Origin: Propionibacteriales bacterium
GTDB taxonomy: Bacteria; Actinomycetota; Actinomycetes; Propionibacteriales; Nocardioidaceae
Reading direction: 5' to 3'
Assembly (NCBI GenBank): GCA_026392455.1
Contig: JAPLCB010000004.1
Span: forward strand, 248,001-312,000
Length of the DNA: 64,000 nt
Shown here: one piece after another, positions 40,666-52,013 of the stretch
How positions within the stretch are numbered: position 1 is the stretch's first letter
How the letters are laid out: every line of letters begins with the position of its first letter
The notes under the pieces: generated by a model
Told to the model about the DNA's origin: nothing
Database searches by the model: none
What the model saw: the letters and a program-made list of their open reading frames with translations, nothing else
Made by a program: the position numbers and the translations under genes

Positions 40666-41703
40666 TCAATGATGGGCGGCGTCGCGGATCTCGCCGACGA
40701 GCTCCTCGATGATGTCCTCCAGCGTGGTCACACCGACCACGGCGCCGGCGTCGTCGACGACCCGCGCCATGTGGGCTCCCTGGGACTGGACCGCGTGCAG
40801 GGCATGCACCAAGGTGTCGTTCTCCCGGACGTTGGCGAACTGGCGGATCCAACGGTCCTCGACGACCTGGGCCCGACCCTGCGGGTCGTAGCCGAGGACA
40901 TCCTTGATGTGCAGGTACCCCACGAGCGTGCCGGTGTCGCTCACGACCGGGAACCGGGAGAACCCGGTCTCCGCGCAGACGGCCTCGACCTCGGTGACCC
41001 GGGCGCCACGGTTGACCGTCTGCAGCCCCGCCATCGGGAGGTAGACGTCGGCCACGGTCCGCGAGGTGAAACCGAGTGCGCCGGAGAGCCGTTCGTACTC
41101 ACCCTCCTCGAGCAGGCCTTCGGCCCGGGACTCGTCGACGAGGGCCTCGACCTGCGCGTGCGTGAACACCGACGAGATCTCGGCCCGGGGCTCGATCCCC
41201 ACCATCCGGAGGATGCCGTTCGCGACGCCGTTGAGGACCCAGACGATCGGCTTGAGCACGGTGACGATCACCATCATCGGAGCGCCGAACACCAGGGCGG
41301 CCCGCTCCGGCCCGGCCAGGGCCAGGTTCTTCGGGACCATCTCGCCGAGGACGACGTGCAGGTAGACCACGAGGGTGAGCGCGATCCCGAAGGCGACCGG
41401 GTGCACAGCGCCGTGCGGGAGCCCGACCTGCTCGGCGAGGGGTTCGAGCAGGTGGGCCAGCGCGGGTTCGGCGACGGCGCCGAGTCCCAACGAGCACACC
41501 GTGATACCGAACTGGGCCCCGGCCATCACCAGCGAGACCTGCTCCATCGCTGCCAGGGCCGACTTCGCGAGACGCGAACCGGCTTGGGCCTTCGGCTCGA
41601 TCTGGGTACGCCGCGCCGAGACCAGGGCGAATTCGGCGCCGACGAAGAAGGCGTTGCCGATCAGCAGCAGCACGCCCAGGATCAGGCCGACCTCGGTGCT
41701 CAC
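40666..41703 (-). CDS. CNNM/CBS-domain transmembrane protein (second of a pair)
   Basis: The 345-residue protein has the CNNM transmembrane region in the first 140 residues (GLILGVLLLIGNAFFVGAEF) and then a CBS pair (VYLPMAGLQTVNRGARV, MARVVDDAGAVVGVTTLEDI). It lacks the C-terminal CorC/HlyC domain that its neighbour has. GTG 41703 overlaps the stop of the upstream paralogue, so both are made together and may form a heteromer. A metal-efflux role is likely. Confidence 0.85.
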   Translation of the reverse strand: MSTEVGLILGVLLLIGNAFFVGAEFALVSARRTQIEPKAQAGSRLAKSALAAMEQVSLVMAGAQFGITVCSLGLGAVAEPALAHLLEPLAEQVGLPHGAVHPVAFGIALTLVVYLHVVLGEMVPKNLALAGPERAALVFGAPMMVIVTVLKPIVWVLNGVANGILRMVGIEPRAEISSVFTHAQVEALVDESRAEGLLEEGEYERLSGALGFTSRTVADVYLPMAGLQTVNRGARVTEVEAVCAETGFSRFPVVSDTGTLVGYLHIKDVLGYDPQGRAQVVEDRWIRQFANVRENDTLVHALHAVQSQGAHMARVVDDAGAVVGVTTLEDIIEELVGEIRDAAHH

Positions 41704-43067
41704 TGGTCCACCGCCGAGGTTCGTTCGTGGCGCAGCGAGATCCGGTCGACCCGGAGCCCGTCCATCCGCTCGACCCGTAGCAGAGCGAACTCCTCCACGG
41801 GGTCCTCGTCGTCGTCGTCGGGCGGTACCACCGGGAGGGTGATCCGGACGTCGTCGCCGCGGACGGGAATCCGGCCGAGCGCCTGGACCAGGAGGCCGGC
41901 GACGGTGTCGTAGTCCTCGTGCTCAGGGAGGTCGAGCCCGGTGGCGTCCAGCACCTCGTCGGGCCGCAGCAGCCCGGAGACGATCCAGGAACCGTCGGGC
42001 CGACGGCGCAGTCGCGCGCCGGGCCGGTCGTGCTCGTCGGCAATGTCGCCGACGATCTCCTCGACGACGTCCTCGAGGGTGACGACCCCGGCGGTTCCGC
42101 CGTACTCGTCGGAGACGATCGCCATCTGGAAGCCTTCGGCGCGCAGCAGCGCCAGCAACGGGTCCAGCCGCAAGGACTCGGGGACCACGGTCGCCGCCAC
42201 CATCACTTCGCGGACCCGGGTGGAGGGGCGGTCGCTGCGGGCCACGGCAACGGCCTGCTTGACGTGCACCGAGCCGACGACGTTGTCGGTGCTGCCCTTG
42301 ATCACCGGGAACTTGGAGTACCCGGTCGCGGCCGAGAGCTCGATGATCTCGGTGACCGGGTCGCTCGCGTCGACGGTGGCCATCCGCATCCGTGGGGTCA
42401 TGATCTCGCCGGCCGTGCGGGGCCCGAAAGCGATGGAGCGTTGCACCAGGTGGGCGGTCTCGCTGTCGAGGGTGCCCTCGGTGGCGGACCGGCTGGCCAG
42501 GGAGGCGAGCTCCTCGGACGACCGGGCGGACCGGAGCTCCTCCTGCGGTTCGACCCCCAGGGAACGGACGACCGCGTTCGCAGATCCGTTGAGCGCACGG
42601 ATCGGGATGGCGATGGCAGCGGTGAACATCCGTTGCACGGCCTGGGTGGCTTTCGCGGTGGCCAGCGGCAACGCGATGGCGACGTTCTTGGGGACCAACT
42701 CTCCGAAGATCATCGTCGCGAAGGTGGCGATGGTGAGACCGAGGGCGACCGCGGTCGGGGTGACGGCCCCTTCCGGAACGCCGACGGCGTCCAGCGGGTC
42801 CTCGAGCAGGGTGGCGATCGCTGGCTCGGCGAGGAAGCCGATCGCGAGGTTGGTCAGGGTGATCCCGACCTGGGCCCCGGAGAGCTGGGTCGACAACGAC
42901 CGCAAGGCCTGCGAGACGCCGGCTGCGCCGCGGTCGCCGCCGGCCGCGGCGCGCTCCACCTCGGCCCGGTCGACGGTGACGAGAGCGAACTCGGCGGCGA
43001 CGAACAACCCGCACGCCACCATCAGGGCGAGCGAGACACCGAGCAGGACCCATTCCATGGTGGTCAT
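41700..43067 (-). CDS. CNNM/CBS-domain transmembrane protein with CorC domain
   Basis: The 455-residue protein has the CNNM region (WVLLGVSLALMVACGLFVAA), a CBS pair (IMTPRMRMATVD near 222, AIVSDEYGGTAGVVTLEDVV near 320) and the CorC/HlyC C-terminal domain. It is the first gene of a two-gene operon with 40666-41703. It resembles the product of 2808-4127 in domain order. ATG 43067 was chosen; an in-frame ATG at 43058 is possible. Confidence 0.87.
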   Translation of the reverse strand: MTTMEWVLLGVSLALMVACGLFVAAEFALVTVDRAEVERAAAGGDRGAAGVSQALRSLSTQLSGAQVGITLTNLAIGFLAEPAIATLLEDPLDAVGVPEGAVTPTAVALGLTIATFATMIFGELVPKNVAIALPLATAKATQAVQRMFTAAIAIPIRALNGSANAVVRSLGVEPQEELRSARSSEELASLASRSATEGTLDSETAHLVQRSIAFGPRTAGEIMTPRMRMATVDASDPVTEIIELSAATGYSKFPVIKGSTDNVVGSVHVKQAVAVARSDRPSTRVREVMVAATVVPESLRLDPLLALLRAEGFQMAIVSDEYGGTAGVVTLEDVVEEIVGDIADEHDRPGARLRRRPDGSWIVSGLLRPDEVLDATGLDLPEHEDYDTVAGLLVQALGRIPVRGDDVRITLPVVPPDDDDEDPVEEFALLRVERMDGLRVDRISLRHERTSAVDQ

Positions 43068-43161
43068 TGTGTCGGGTCCCGCCTAGGTCTGCCGACCGAG
43101 GTGGGCCGTTGCACACTGGAACGTGTTCCAATTCGCCTCGGCTCACGGGAGAATGGGACCC

Positions 43162-44103
43162 ATGGCTGACATCGAACGCCCCCGGCTCGAAGGTTCCGTT
43201 GCTGTCCGTGGAGGGCGCCGGCTCTCGTTCGCGGAGTTCGGGACGCCCCAGGGGGCTCCGGTGTTCTGGTTGCACGGCACCCCGGGCGGGCGGCGTCAGG
43301 TGCCCGTGGAGGCCCGCCGCTTCGCCCTCGAGAACGACTTGCGGATCATCGGCGTCGACCGCCCCGGGATCGGTACCTCCACCCCGCACCTGTACGACGA
43401 CGTTCTCGACTGGACCGGCGACCTGACGTTGCTCGCGGACAACCTGGGCCTGGACACCTTCCGGGTGATCGGGCTGTCCGGGGGCGGTCCGTACGCCCTG
43501 GCCGCGGGAGCTGCCCTTCCCGAGCGGGTGCACGGGGTGGGCGTTCTCGGCGGCGTGGCGCCGACGAAGGGCGCCGACGCGATCCGTGGGGGACTGGTCG
43601 AGATCGCGCCGTACGCGGCGCCGGTCCTGGGTGCGGTCCGACTGCCGTTGAGCTACGCGCTCGCGGCCGGGATCCGGATGGTCCGTCCACTCGCCGGGGT
43701 CGCGATCGGGACCTACGGTGTCTTCCAGCCCCGAGGTGACCGCGAGCTGCTGGCGCGCCCTGAGTTCAAGGCGATGTTCCTGGACGACCTGATCAACGGG
43801 GCTCGGTTCCAGGTCGGCGCTCCGCTGGCTGACATCATCCTGTTCACCAAGCACTGGGGCTTCGACGCCGCCGACGTGACCGTGCCGGTGCGCTGGTGGC
43901 ACGGCAACGACGACCACATCATCCCGCACGCCCACGGCGTGCACATGGCCGCCAGGCTCCCGGACGCGGTGTTCGCGACCATCGACGGTGAGTCGCACCT
44001 GTCCGGCATGAACGTCGCGACCGAGGTGCTGGCGACCCTGATGGAGCTCGGCCCGCGCAAGGTCGCTCGGAAGCGGACGGTTTCAGGCACCCCGAAAGCC
44101 TGA
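43162..44103 (+). CDS. Alpha/beta hydrolase
   Basis: The 313-residue protein has VFWLHGTPGGRRQ near 36 (oxyanion HGTPG), the nucleophile elbow GLSGGGP near 111-117, a late Asp in WWHGNDDHIIP and His in GESHLSG. No signal peptide is seen, so it is cytoplasmic. The family covers esterases, haloalkane dehalogenases and epoxide hydrolases; the substrate is unknown. ATG 43162 was chosen over ATG 43153, which lies too close to the GGGAGA sequence. It diverges from the CNNM pair. Confidence 0.8.
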   Translation: MADIERPRLEGSVAVRGGRRLSFAEFGTPQGAPVFWLHGTPGGRRQVPVEARRFALENDLRIIGVDRPGIGTSTPHLYDDVLDWTGDLTLLADNLGLDTFRVIGLSGGGPYALAAGAALPERVHGVGVLGGVAPTKGADAIRGGLVEIAPYAAPVLGAVRLPLSYALAAGIRMVRPLAGVAIGTYGVFQPRGDRELLARPEFKAMFLDDLINGARFQVGAPLADIILFTKHWGFDAADVTVPVRWWHGNDDHIIPHAHGVHMAARLPDAVFATIDGESHLSGMNVATEVLATLMELGPRKVARKRTVSGTPKA

Positions 44104-44249
44104 TCTGATTCGGTGTCCCACTGGTGCCAGAGCTCGTCATGGGTCACAATGGGGTACACAAGTTCACACTCGTCACAGAACGCTGTTCTGACACCGCAGG
44201 AGACCGCCGGGGAAGGCGTACCTCAACGCCGGAGTCAGAGGAGGCTGAA

Positions 44250-44753
44250 GTGACACGTACCGCGACCCGTGGAGTCTTGTTCATCCACTCGGCGCCGTCT
44301 GCGCTGTGCCCGCACGTCGAGTGGGCCGCAGGCGGTGTGCTCGGCAACCCCATCAACCTGGAGTGGACCCCTCAGCCCGCCCAGGCCGGCACCTACCGTG
44401 CTGAGTTCTCCTGGACCGGCGATGCCGGCACCGCTGCTGCGATCGCCTCTGCCCTGCGTGGCTGGAACCAGCTGCGCTTCGAGATCACCGAGGAGCCCAC
44501 CTCGTCGACCGAAGGGGCACGCTTCTCCTACACCCCCGAGCTCGGGGTCTTCCACGGCGTCACCGGGATGCACGGCGACCTGATGATCCCCGAGGACCGG
44601 TTGAAGGCCGCGGTCGTCAAGACGGCCCTGGGCGAGACCACGCTCGAGCTCGAGATCGACAAGCTCCTCGGGAAGCCGTGGGACGACCAGCTGGAGACCT
44701 TCCGGTACGCCGGTGACGGAGTGCCGGTCCGCTGGCTGCACCAGGTTGTCTGA
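44250..44753 (+). CDS. DUF3145 family protein
   Basis: The 167-residue protein begins TRTATRGVLFIHSAPSALCP and has HVEWAAGGVLGNPINLEWTP near 21-40, the pattern of the actinobacterial DUF3145 family. In Streptomyces a DUF3145 gene lies just after the fabD-fabH-acpP-fabF cluster, which is about 3 kb away here. GTG 44250 follows GAGGAGG by about seven bases. Biochemical role unknown; the linkage hints at fatty-acid synthesis. Confidence 0.85.
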   Translation: MTRTATRGVLFIHSAPSALCPHVEWAAGGVLGNPINLEWTPQPAQAGTYRAEFSWTGDAGTAAAIASALRGWNQLRFEITEEPTSSTEGARFSYTPELGVFHGVTGMHGDLMIPEDRLKAAVVKTALGETTLELEIDKLLGKPWDDQLETFRYAGDGVPVRWLHQVV

Positions 44754-44898
44754 CCAGGACGCGGCAGCGGCCTTGATCACCCAAGGTTGAGGGAGCCCTG
44801 CGGGTGAGCTGCGCCTGTCCTGAGGTGTGAGCGCAGCGAGCCTCGAAGGGAATCCGCAACCGCGGCTCGAAACCTGGTGACCCGCGCGCTCGAGGTGC

Positions 44899-46425
44899 CT
44901 ACCCGGCCTTGCCGGGTCCCAGCGGCTCGCACGCCTTCGACGGCCCGGCGTAGTCCGGTGACTGCAGGACCACCACCGGGCCCGAGCGCAGCACCTCGAT
45001 GTACCCGCCTGCCCGGTACTCCGCCAGCACCACCAGCGGTGGCCGGCCGTCGTTGCCACCGGTGTCCTTGGCCACCGTGTTGAACACCGCGAAGTCCGCG
45101 GTACGTCGCTGGGTGTCGATCAGCGAGACGTAGTTCCGGGTGGTCAGGTGGGTGCCGAGCTTGTTGTCGGCCTCGACGCAGGTGTCGTGGGGCAGGAAGT
45201 CCAGGACCCGGTTCCACTCCGCGTTGGTCGGCTTCACGCCGGTGACCGAGAGCGACCCCCGCAGCTCCCACAGGGCGCGCGGGCGGTGCGCCAGCGGGAT
45301 CGTCACCGACGCCAGGAGTGCTGCCACCATCCAGCCGGCCAGGAGCCGCCGGCAGGTGCGGGCCCGAGGGGTCGACGCGAAGAAGCCGAGCTTGTGGGCG
45401 CCGTCGACCATCGCCAGCACCAGGATCAGCCAGGGGAGGGCGTTGTAGTGGAACATCGGCAGCCACAGGTTCTCGCGCGAGTTGAACATCCGGCCGGCCA
45501 GCAGCGGCAGCGCGAGCAGCACGTACGGCGAGCGCAGCGGCAGCAGTGCCAGCGGCGCGACGAGGTAGACGATCGTCTGGGTCTTCACGACCGGGGTGAA
45601 CAGCAGCTCGGCGGCGTGCCACGGCTTGGTCACGATGCTGACCAGGATCTCCGGCAGCGAGTCACCCAGGGCGTCGTACTGGCTGGTGTACGCGTAGCCC
45701 GCGGTGGCGAAGTGCGGGATGACGACCGAGGTCACCAGGACGTAGACGACCAGACCGGCAGCAACCAGTCCGAGCGCCGGGAGGCGCCTGCGGCCGCTCT
45801 GCACCAGGCGGATCAGGCCCAGCACCGCGACGATGATGCCCATGTCCTCGCGGACCAGCAGCAGCACGGCGGCCCAGAGCAGCAGCTGGCGGTCGTTGCG
45901 GCGGTCCAGCGCGTCGATCGCCAGGGCGAGCACCGGCATCGCGAACGCGATCTCGTGGAAGTCGAAGTTGATCATCGTCATCACCGGCCAGCCGAGGCCG
46001 TACGCGCCGGCCACCACCAGCGCGAACCAGGCGTCGCCGCGTCGTGCCGTGAACCGGTGGACCACCGGCACCGAGGCGGCCACCAGCACGGCCTGGACCA
46101 CGATCAGTACGTACGGGGTGTTGAAGAACCAGTACAGCGGCGCGATCGTGATGATGATCGGGTGGAAGTGGTCGGCCCAGATGTTGTAGTCCGGGCCCTT
46201 CATCGGGACGACCGGTTTGTCGAAGTGCGCATAGGCACGGATCGCCTGGTCGAAGATGCTCAGGTCGTACGCCGCTGTCCGGAACATCAGCTGCGCCCAG
46301 ATGCCGTGCACCAGGTAGACCGCCAGCACGCCCAGGGTGAGCAACGTGATGGCCCTGTTCCCGGGGGCGAACGCCGACCTGAGGACTGCGAGCAACTTCT
46401 GCCGGGGAGTGGTGACCCAGGTCAC
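44899..46425 (-). CDS. DUF2079 polytopic membrane protein
   Basis: The 508-residue protein has about ten transmembrane segments and the DUF2079 pattern near the N-terminus (AAYDLSIFDQAIRAYAHFDK, then WADHFHPIIITIAPLYWFF). DUF2079 proteins resemble membrane glycosyltransferases of the GT-C fold; an Asp pair after the first helix fits this. GTG 46425 overlaps the stop of the upstream GT87-like gene. Substrate unknown; the two probably act in one cell-envelope glycosylation step. Confidence 0.8.
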   Translation of the reverse strand: MTWVTTPRQKLLAVLRSAFAPGNRAITLLTLGVLAVYLVHGIWAQLMFRTAAYDLSIFDQAIRAYAHFDKPVVPMKGPDYNIWADHFHPIIITIAPLYWFFNTPYVLIVVQAVLVAASVPVVHRFTARRGDAWFALVVAGAYGLGWPVMTMINFDFHEIAFAMPVLALAIDALDRRNDRQLLLWAAVLLLVREDMGIIVAVLGLIRLVQSGRRRLPALGLVAAGLVVYVLVTSVVIPHFATAGYAYTSQYDALGDSLPEILVSIVTKPWHAAELLFTPVVKTQTIVYLVAPLALLPLRSPYVLLALPLLAGRMFNSRENLWLPMFHYNALPWLILVLAMVDGAHKLGFFASTPRARTCRRLLAGWMVAALLASVTIPLAHRPRALWELRGSLSVTGVKPTNAEWNRVLDFLPHDTCVEADNKLGTHLTTRNYVSLIDTQRRTADFAVFNTVAKDTGGNDGRPPLVVLAEYRAGGYIEVLRSGPVVVLQSPDYAGPSKACEPLGPGKAG

Positions 46426-47753
46426 GCCGAGACCGCGGGCGTGGCCGCTACCACGTCCTCACGTCGCGTCTGGGTCCAGACCTGACGGCAGGCGATGACG
46501 GTGAGCCAGACCAGCAGCACGTTGCGCGCCACCAGCAGCAGCGTGACCGGCACGGTCCCGTTGGTGTCCCGCATCAGGTGGGTGTACAGGATCGGGAAGA
46601 TCAGCTGGGTCATCACCGCGATCACCATCAGCAGTCGGACCGCACGGCGCACGGTGGCGTCGGCCGGGGCCCGGACCATCAACGCGGCCAGTGGGCCACC
46701 GAGCCAGAGGATGTACTGAGGGCTGAGGACCTTGTTGGTCACCGTCATGATCGCCACGGTCGCGAGGACCAACCACGCCAGTGTCTCCGCCGACATCGCC
46801 GGCAGCGTCCGGGCGCGCAGCCACAGCACCCCGAGCAGCAGCAGCCCGCCGAAGAACAGGGCCTGGGTCAGCGCCAGCGAGGTGCCGACGCCGGTACCGA
46901 AGATCTCGGCCGACTTGAACGTGCTGGTGAGCACCAGCCAGCGCTCCGGGTCCAGCGACCGCACCAGCATCAGCGGGGCTGCCGGGACCGACTCGATCTG
47001 CAGTCCGCGACCGGACTGCCAGTGCAGCGGCGACATCAGCCGGTCCATCCCGCCGACCAGGAGGCTCATCAGCGCCAGTCCTCCGCCTGCGGCGCAGAAC
47101 GCGACCAGCACCCGCCACCGGTCGACCCGACGGATCAGGAATGCCGGGAGGAGGATCGCGGGCCAGAGCTTCAGGGCTGCCCCGATCGCGACCATCGCGC
47201 CGCTCAGGGCCGGGTGCTTGATCGCCGCGAGCACGGCACCGCCCACCAGGACGGCGGGCACCAGGTCGAACCGGAAGTAGGTCATCGGGCCGATGGCCGG
47301 GAGGAACCAGAGCCAGAAGGTGACGGCCTCGCTGCGACGGTGGCCACTGACGTGCCAGAGCAGGGCCAGGAAGAATGCGTCGAGGACCAGCATCGACCCG
47401 ACGAACACCGCGGCGAACGCAACGGCGTTCCCGGCGGCGAAGAGGTACTCGGGGACCAGGATGCCGAGCACCGGGAGCGGGTACTCCGGCAAGGTCTGCC
47501 CGACGCCGATCCCGGAGACCAGGTTCTGCAGGCTGTGGGTGTAGTAGTCCACGTCGCCGCCGACCGCGTCCGCCACGGCGAAGGTGACCGCCAGGGTCAG
47601 CAGCCGGCTGATCACCCACCACGAAGCGGTCACAGCGGCGGTCTCGCCGACGAGCGGGCGCGGGAGCCACGTCCGGGCAGGCCGAGCCGCGGTCCCGTCG
47701 GGGAACCGCGCGGAGAAGTCCTCCGGGGCTCGGGCGCGCTGCGTGTTCGCCAT
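46422..47753 (-). CDS. GT87-like (DUF2029) membrane mannosyltransferase-type protein
   Basis: The 443-residue protein has ten or more hydrophobic helices. Features of polyprenyl-phosphate-mannose-dependent GT-C enzymes are visible: EYPLPVLGILVPEYLFAAG near 89, GAALKLWPAILLPAFLIRR near 190 and NKVLSPQYILWLGGPLAALM near 345. Such enzymes add mannose on the outer face of the membrane. It is first of a two-gene operon with the DUF2079 gene. The specific acceptor cannot be read from the sequence. Confidence 0.75.
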   Translation of the reverse strand: MANTQRARAPEDFSARFPDGTAARPARTWLPRPLVGETAAVTASWWVISRLLTLAVTFAVADAVGGDVDYYTHSLQNLVSGIGVGQTLPEYPLPVLGILVPEYLFAAGNAVAFAAVFVGSMLVLDAFFLALLWHVSGHRRSEAVTFWLWFLPAIGPMTYFRFDLVPAVLVGGAVLAAIKHPALSGAMVAIGAALKLWPAILLPAFLIRRVDRWRVLVAFCAAGGGLALMSLLVGGMDRLMSPLHWQSGRGLQIESVPAAPLMLVRSLDPERWLVLTSTFKSAEIFGTGVGTSLALTQALFFGGLLLLGVLWLRARTLPAMSAETLAWLVLATVAIMTVTNKVLSPQYILWLGGPLAALMVRAPADATVRRAVRLLMVIAVMTQLIFPILYTHLMRDTNGTVPVTLLLVARNVLLVWLTVIACRQVWTQTRREDVVAATPAVSA

Positions 47754-47983
47754 CGTCGTCCTGAACTGGATTCAGGGCCTGCCGCGGACCCGCGCCGTTG
47801 CGGGTGAAGCAGACCGAGTGTTCGCCGTCAGAGTCCGGGCGGACCGTCCAGCGTCCACGTGAGTCAAACCTTAGGGTCGCAACGCGGGGTAGCCGTGGTC
47901 AAACGCCAGCGGCGGTGTGGTCGTCACGATTTGGTTTCGGTTCGGCCCTTCGGGCGTGCAGAGCGGTCACGACGTGACGGCGA

Positions 47984-49404
47984 TCACAACGGGATGTTGG
48001 TGTGACTGCCGCGCTGGACCAGGCCGGTCCCCGCGATCGCTCGGGCGATCGCGGAGCGGGTCGCCTCCGGTTCGACGACCTCGTCGATGACCCCGATCTC
48101 GACCGCCTTCTCGACGCCGCCAGCGATCCTGGCGTGCTCCTCGGCGAGCTCGGCCTCGACCGCTGGACGGATCTCCGCAGAGACGTCGGCGAGCTTGCGT
48201 CGGTGCAGGACGCGGACAGCAGCCACCGCGCCCATCACCGCGACCTCGGCACCCGGCCAGGCGAAGACCTTGGTGGCCCCCAGCGAGCGCGAGTTCATCG
48301 CGATGTAGGCGCCGCCGTAGGTCTTCCGGGTGACCACGGTGACCCGCGGGACAACGGCCTCGGCGAAGGCGTGCAGCAGCTTGGCACCGCGGCGAACGAC
48401 GCCGTCCCACTCCTGGCCGACACCCGGTAGGTACCCCGGGACGTCGACGAGCACGATCAGCGGGATCCCGAACGCGTCGCACATCCGGACGAAACGGGAC
48501 GCCTTCTCGGCCGATGCCGAGTCCAGGCAGCCACCCAGCCGCAGCGGGTTGTTGGCGATCACGCCCGTCGTCCGGCCGCCGAAACGGCCCAGGGTGGTGA
48601 CGATGTTGGGCGCCCACTTGGCGTGCAGCTCGATCCCGCTGCCCTCGTCGAGGACACCGGCGACGAGCGGGTGCACGTCGTAGGCGCGCTTCTTCGACTC
48701 CGGGAGCAGGCCGCCGAGGTCGGTGTCGACGACGGCATCCACGTCCAAGGTGCCCTGGGCGCCCAGCAGGACGGCGATGTCGCGGGCTGCGGTGAGCGCC
48801 TCGGTCTCGGACTCGGTGAGGACGTGCACCACGCCGGAACGCCGGCCGTGCGGCTCCGGGCCGCCCAGACGCAGCATGTCCACGTCCTCGCCGGTCACCG
48901 AGCGCACCACGTCGGGCCCGGTGACGAAGATCCGTCCCTCCGGGCCGAGGATCACGACGTCGGTCAGGGCGGGGCCGTAGGCCGCGCCCCCCGCGGCAGG
49001 ACCGAGGACCACCGAGATCTGCGGGATCGTGCCGGAGGCCTGCGTCATCGCGAAGAAGATCTCGCCCACGGCGTGCAGGGAGAGAACGCCTTCGGCCAAC
49101 CGGGCGCCACCGGAGTGCCAGAGCCCGATGATCGGCACCCGGTCGGTCAGGGCGCGCTGGTAGGCCGCGACGACCACCTTGCAACCGCGCTCGCCCATCG
49201 CGCCGCCCATCACGGTCGGGTCGGAGCAGAAGGCGACGCAGGTCTTGCCGTTCACCCGGCCGACCCCGGCGAGCATGCCGGAGTCGTCGACCGCCGACAG
49301 CGTCGAGAAGATGCCGTCGTCGAAGAGGGCGGCCAGCCGGTTCAGCGGGTGGCGGGCGTCCTCGTGGGTCTGGGTCTCGATCGCCTCGACCAGCGGGGCG
49401 GCGG

Positions 49405-49408
<4 letters not shown>
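47984..49408 (-). CDS. accD: Acyl-CoA carboxylase carboxyltransferase beta subunit (AccD type)
   Basis: The 474-residue protein has the crotonase-like carboxyltransferase fold. SGGARLAEGVLSLHAVGEIF near 98 and GPAAGGAAYGPALTDVVIL near 135 form one oxyanion site, and DVPGYLPGVGQEWDGVVRRG near 323 with YGGAYIAMNSRSLGA near 365 form the other. It supplies malonyl-CoA (or methylmalonyl-CoA) for fatty-acid synthesis together with a biotin-carrying alpha subunit encoded elsewhere. The start overlaps the fabF stop, making it the last gene of the fab operon, as for accD6 of mycobacteria. Confidence 0.88.
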
Positions 49409-50664
<1,256 letters not shown>

Positions 50665-50691
50665 CGCGCGTCTCCTGAGAACGACTGCGGA

Positions 50692-50940
50692 TCAGGCGGC
50701 GGACGCGTTCTCGATGAAGCTGACCGCGTCACCGACCGTCTTGAGGGTCTTGACCTCGGCGTCGGGGATACTGATCGAGAACTTGTCCTCGGCGGCCGTG
50801 ACGACCTCGAGCATCGAGATCGAGTCGACGTCGAGGTCGTCGGTGAACGACTTCTCGAGCTGGATGTCGGAGGCAGGGATGCCGGTGACCTCGTTGACGA
50901 TCTCAGCGAGGCCGATCCGGATCTCTTCAGTGGTTGCCAT
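50692..50940 (-). CDS. acpP: Acyl carrier protein
   Basis: The 82-residue acidic protein has the phosphopantetheine site DVDSISMLEV with Ser40, where E. coli ACP has DSLDTVE. It carries growing acyl chains for FabD, FabH and FabF, all in the same operon. ATG 50940 follows GAAAGGAACC (AAAGG about eight bases upstream). Length and net negative charge are normal for ACP. Confidence 0.95.
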   Translation of the reverse strand: MATTEEIRIGLAEIVNEVTGIPASDIQLEKSFTDDLDVDSISMLEVVTAAEDKFSISIPDAEVKTLKTVGDAVSFIENASAA

Positions 50941-51005
50941 GGTGGTTCCTTTCGTGGTTTTGCTACAGGGGGATGGTGCCGTGTTGCCGGGAAAGATGGG
51001 GGGAC

Positions 51006-52013
51006 TCAGGGGATCCGGACGACCTGGGCCGCGTAGGTGAGCCCGGCGCCGAAGGCGATCATCAGGGCCAGGTCGCCGCTGCGTGCGGTGCCGTCGGCGT
51101 ACATCCTGGCCAGGGCCAGCGGGATCGAGGCGGCCGAGGTGTTGCCCTGGTCGGCGATGTCCCGGGCGATCCGGACGTGGTCGGGCAGCTTGATCGCCTT
51201 GGCCATCGCATCGATGATCCGCATGTTCGCCTGGTGCGGGACGAACAGGTCGAGGTCGTCGACGGTGATCCCGGTCCGGTCCAGCGTGAGCTGGGCGACC
51301 TTGGCCATCTCGTAGGAGGCCCACCGGAAGACGGCGGCGCCGTCCATGGCGATGTGCGGCAGAGTGCGGTCCTCGCTGCCGAACGCTTCGACCCAGTCGG
51401 CGCTGAGCTCGATCGCGTGGTGCTGCTCGCCGTCGGAGCCCCAGACGACCGGACCGATCCCGGGGACGTCCGAGGGGCCGACCACCACGGCGCCGGCGCC
51501 GTCGCCGAAGATGAAGGCGGTACCGCGGTCGGTCTCGCTGACCAACGTGGAGAGGCGCTCGGCGCCGATCACCAGCACGTGGCGCGCGGTGCCGCCGCGG
51601 ATCAGGTCGGCGGCGATGGCGATGCCGTGGGAGAAACCGGCGCAGGCGGCTGCGATGTCGAAGGCAGCGGGGCCCTGGGCGCCGAGAAGGTGCGCGATCC
51701 GTGGTGCCAGGCCGGTGATCTGCTGGGTGTTCGTGCAGGTCGCCAGGATCACCGCGTCGATCTGGGCCGGCTCGATCCCGGCATCGGTGAGCGCGGCTCG
51801 AGCGGCGGCGAGGCTCATCGACTCCAGGGTCTCGTCAGGGCCCACCCAACGGCGTTCGGTGATCCCGGACCGGCGCTGGATCCACTCGTCGCTGGAGTCG
51901 ATCGCGTCCACGATCGCCGCGTTGGGGACCACACGCTCGGCCCGGTGAACACCGAGGCCGATCACCGCGGCGTGCGGCGATCCGGTGGGCAACGTCCACG
52001 TCGCCGCGGTCAT
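51006..52013 (-). CDS. fabH: Beta-ketoacyl-ACP synthase III
   Basis: The 335-residue enzyme has Cys124 in AAACAGFSHG, a His in VPHQANMRI near 255 and a later Asn in DQGNTSAASIP, the Cys-His-Asn triad of KAS III. It starts fatty-acid synthesis from acyl-CoA and malonyl-ACP. In actinobacteria this enzyme often takes branched primers. ATG 52013 overlaps the fabD stop (ATGA). Confidence 0.94.
   Translation of the reverse strand: MTAATWTLPTGSPHAAVIGLGVHRAERVVPNAAIVDAIDSSDEWIQRRSGITERRWVGPDETLESMSLAAARAALTDAGIEPAQIDAVILATCTNTQQITGLAPRIAHLLGAQGPAAFDIAAACAGFSHGIAIAADLIRGGTARHVLVIGAERLSTLVSETDRGTAFIFGDGAGAVVVGPSDVPGIGPVVWGSDGEQHHAIELSADWVEAFGSEDRTLPHIAMDGAAVFRWASYEMAKVAQLTLDRTGITVDDLDLFVPHQANMRIIDAMAKAIKLPDHVRIARDIADQGNTSAASIPLALARMYADGTARSGDLALMIAFGAGLTYAAQVVRIP

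Noticed and set aside
44901-44917. A terminator hairpin (acccggc-ctt-gccgggt)
   Set aside because: It overlaps the last codons of the DUF2079 gene and has no T-run; the repeat may simply reflect the coded Gly/Pro/Lys residues.
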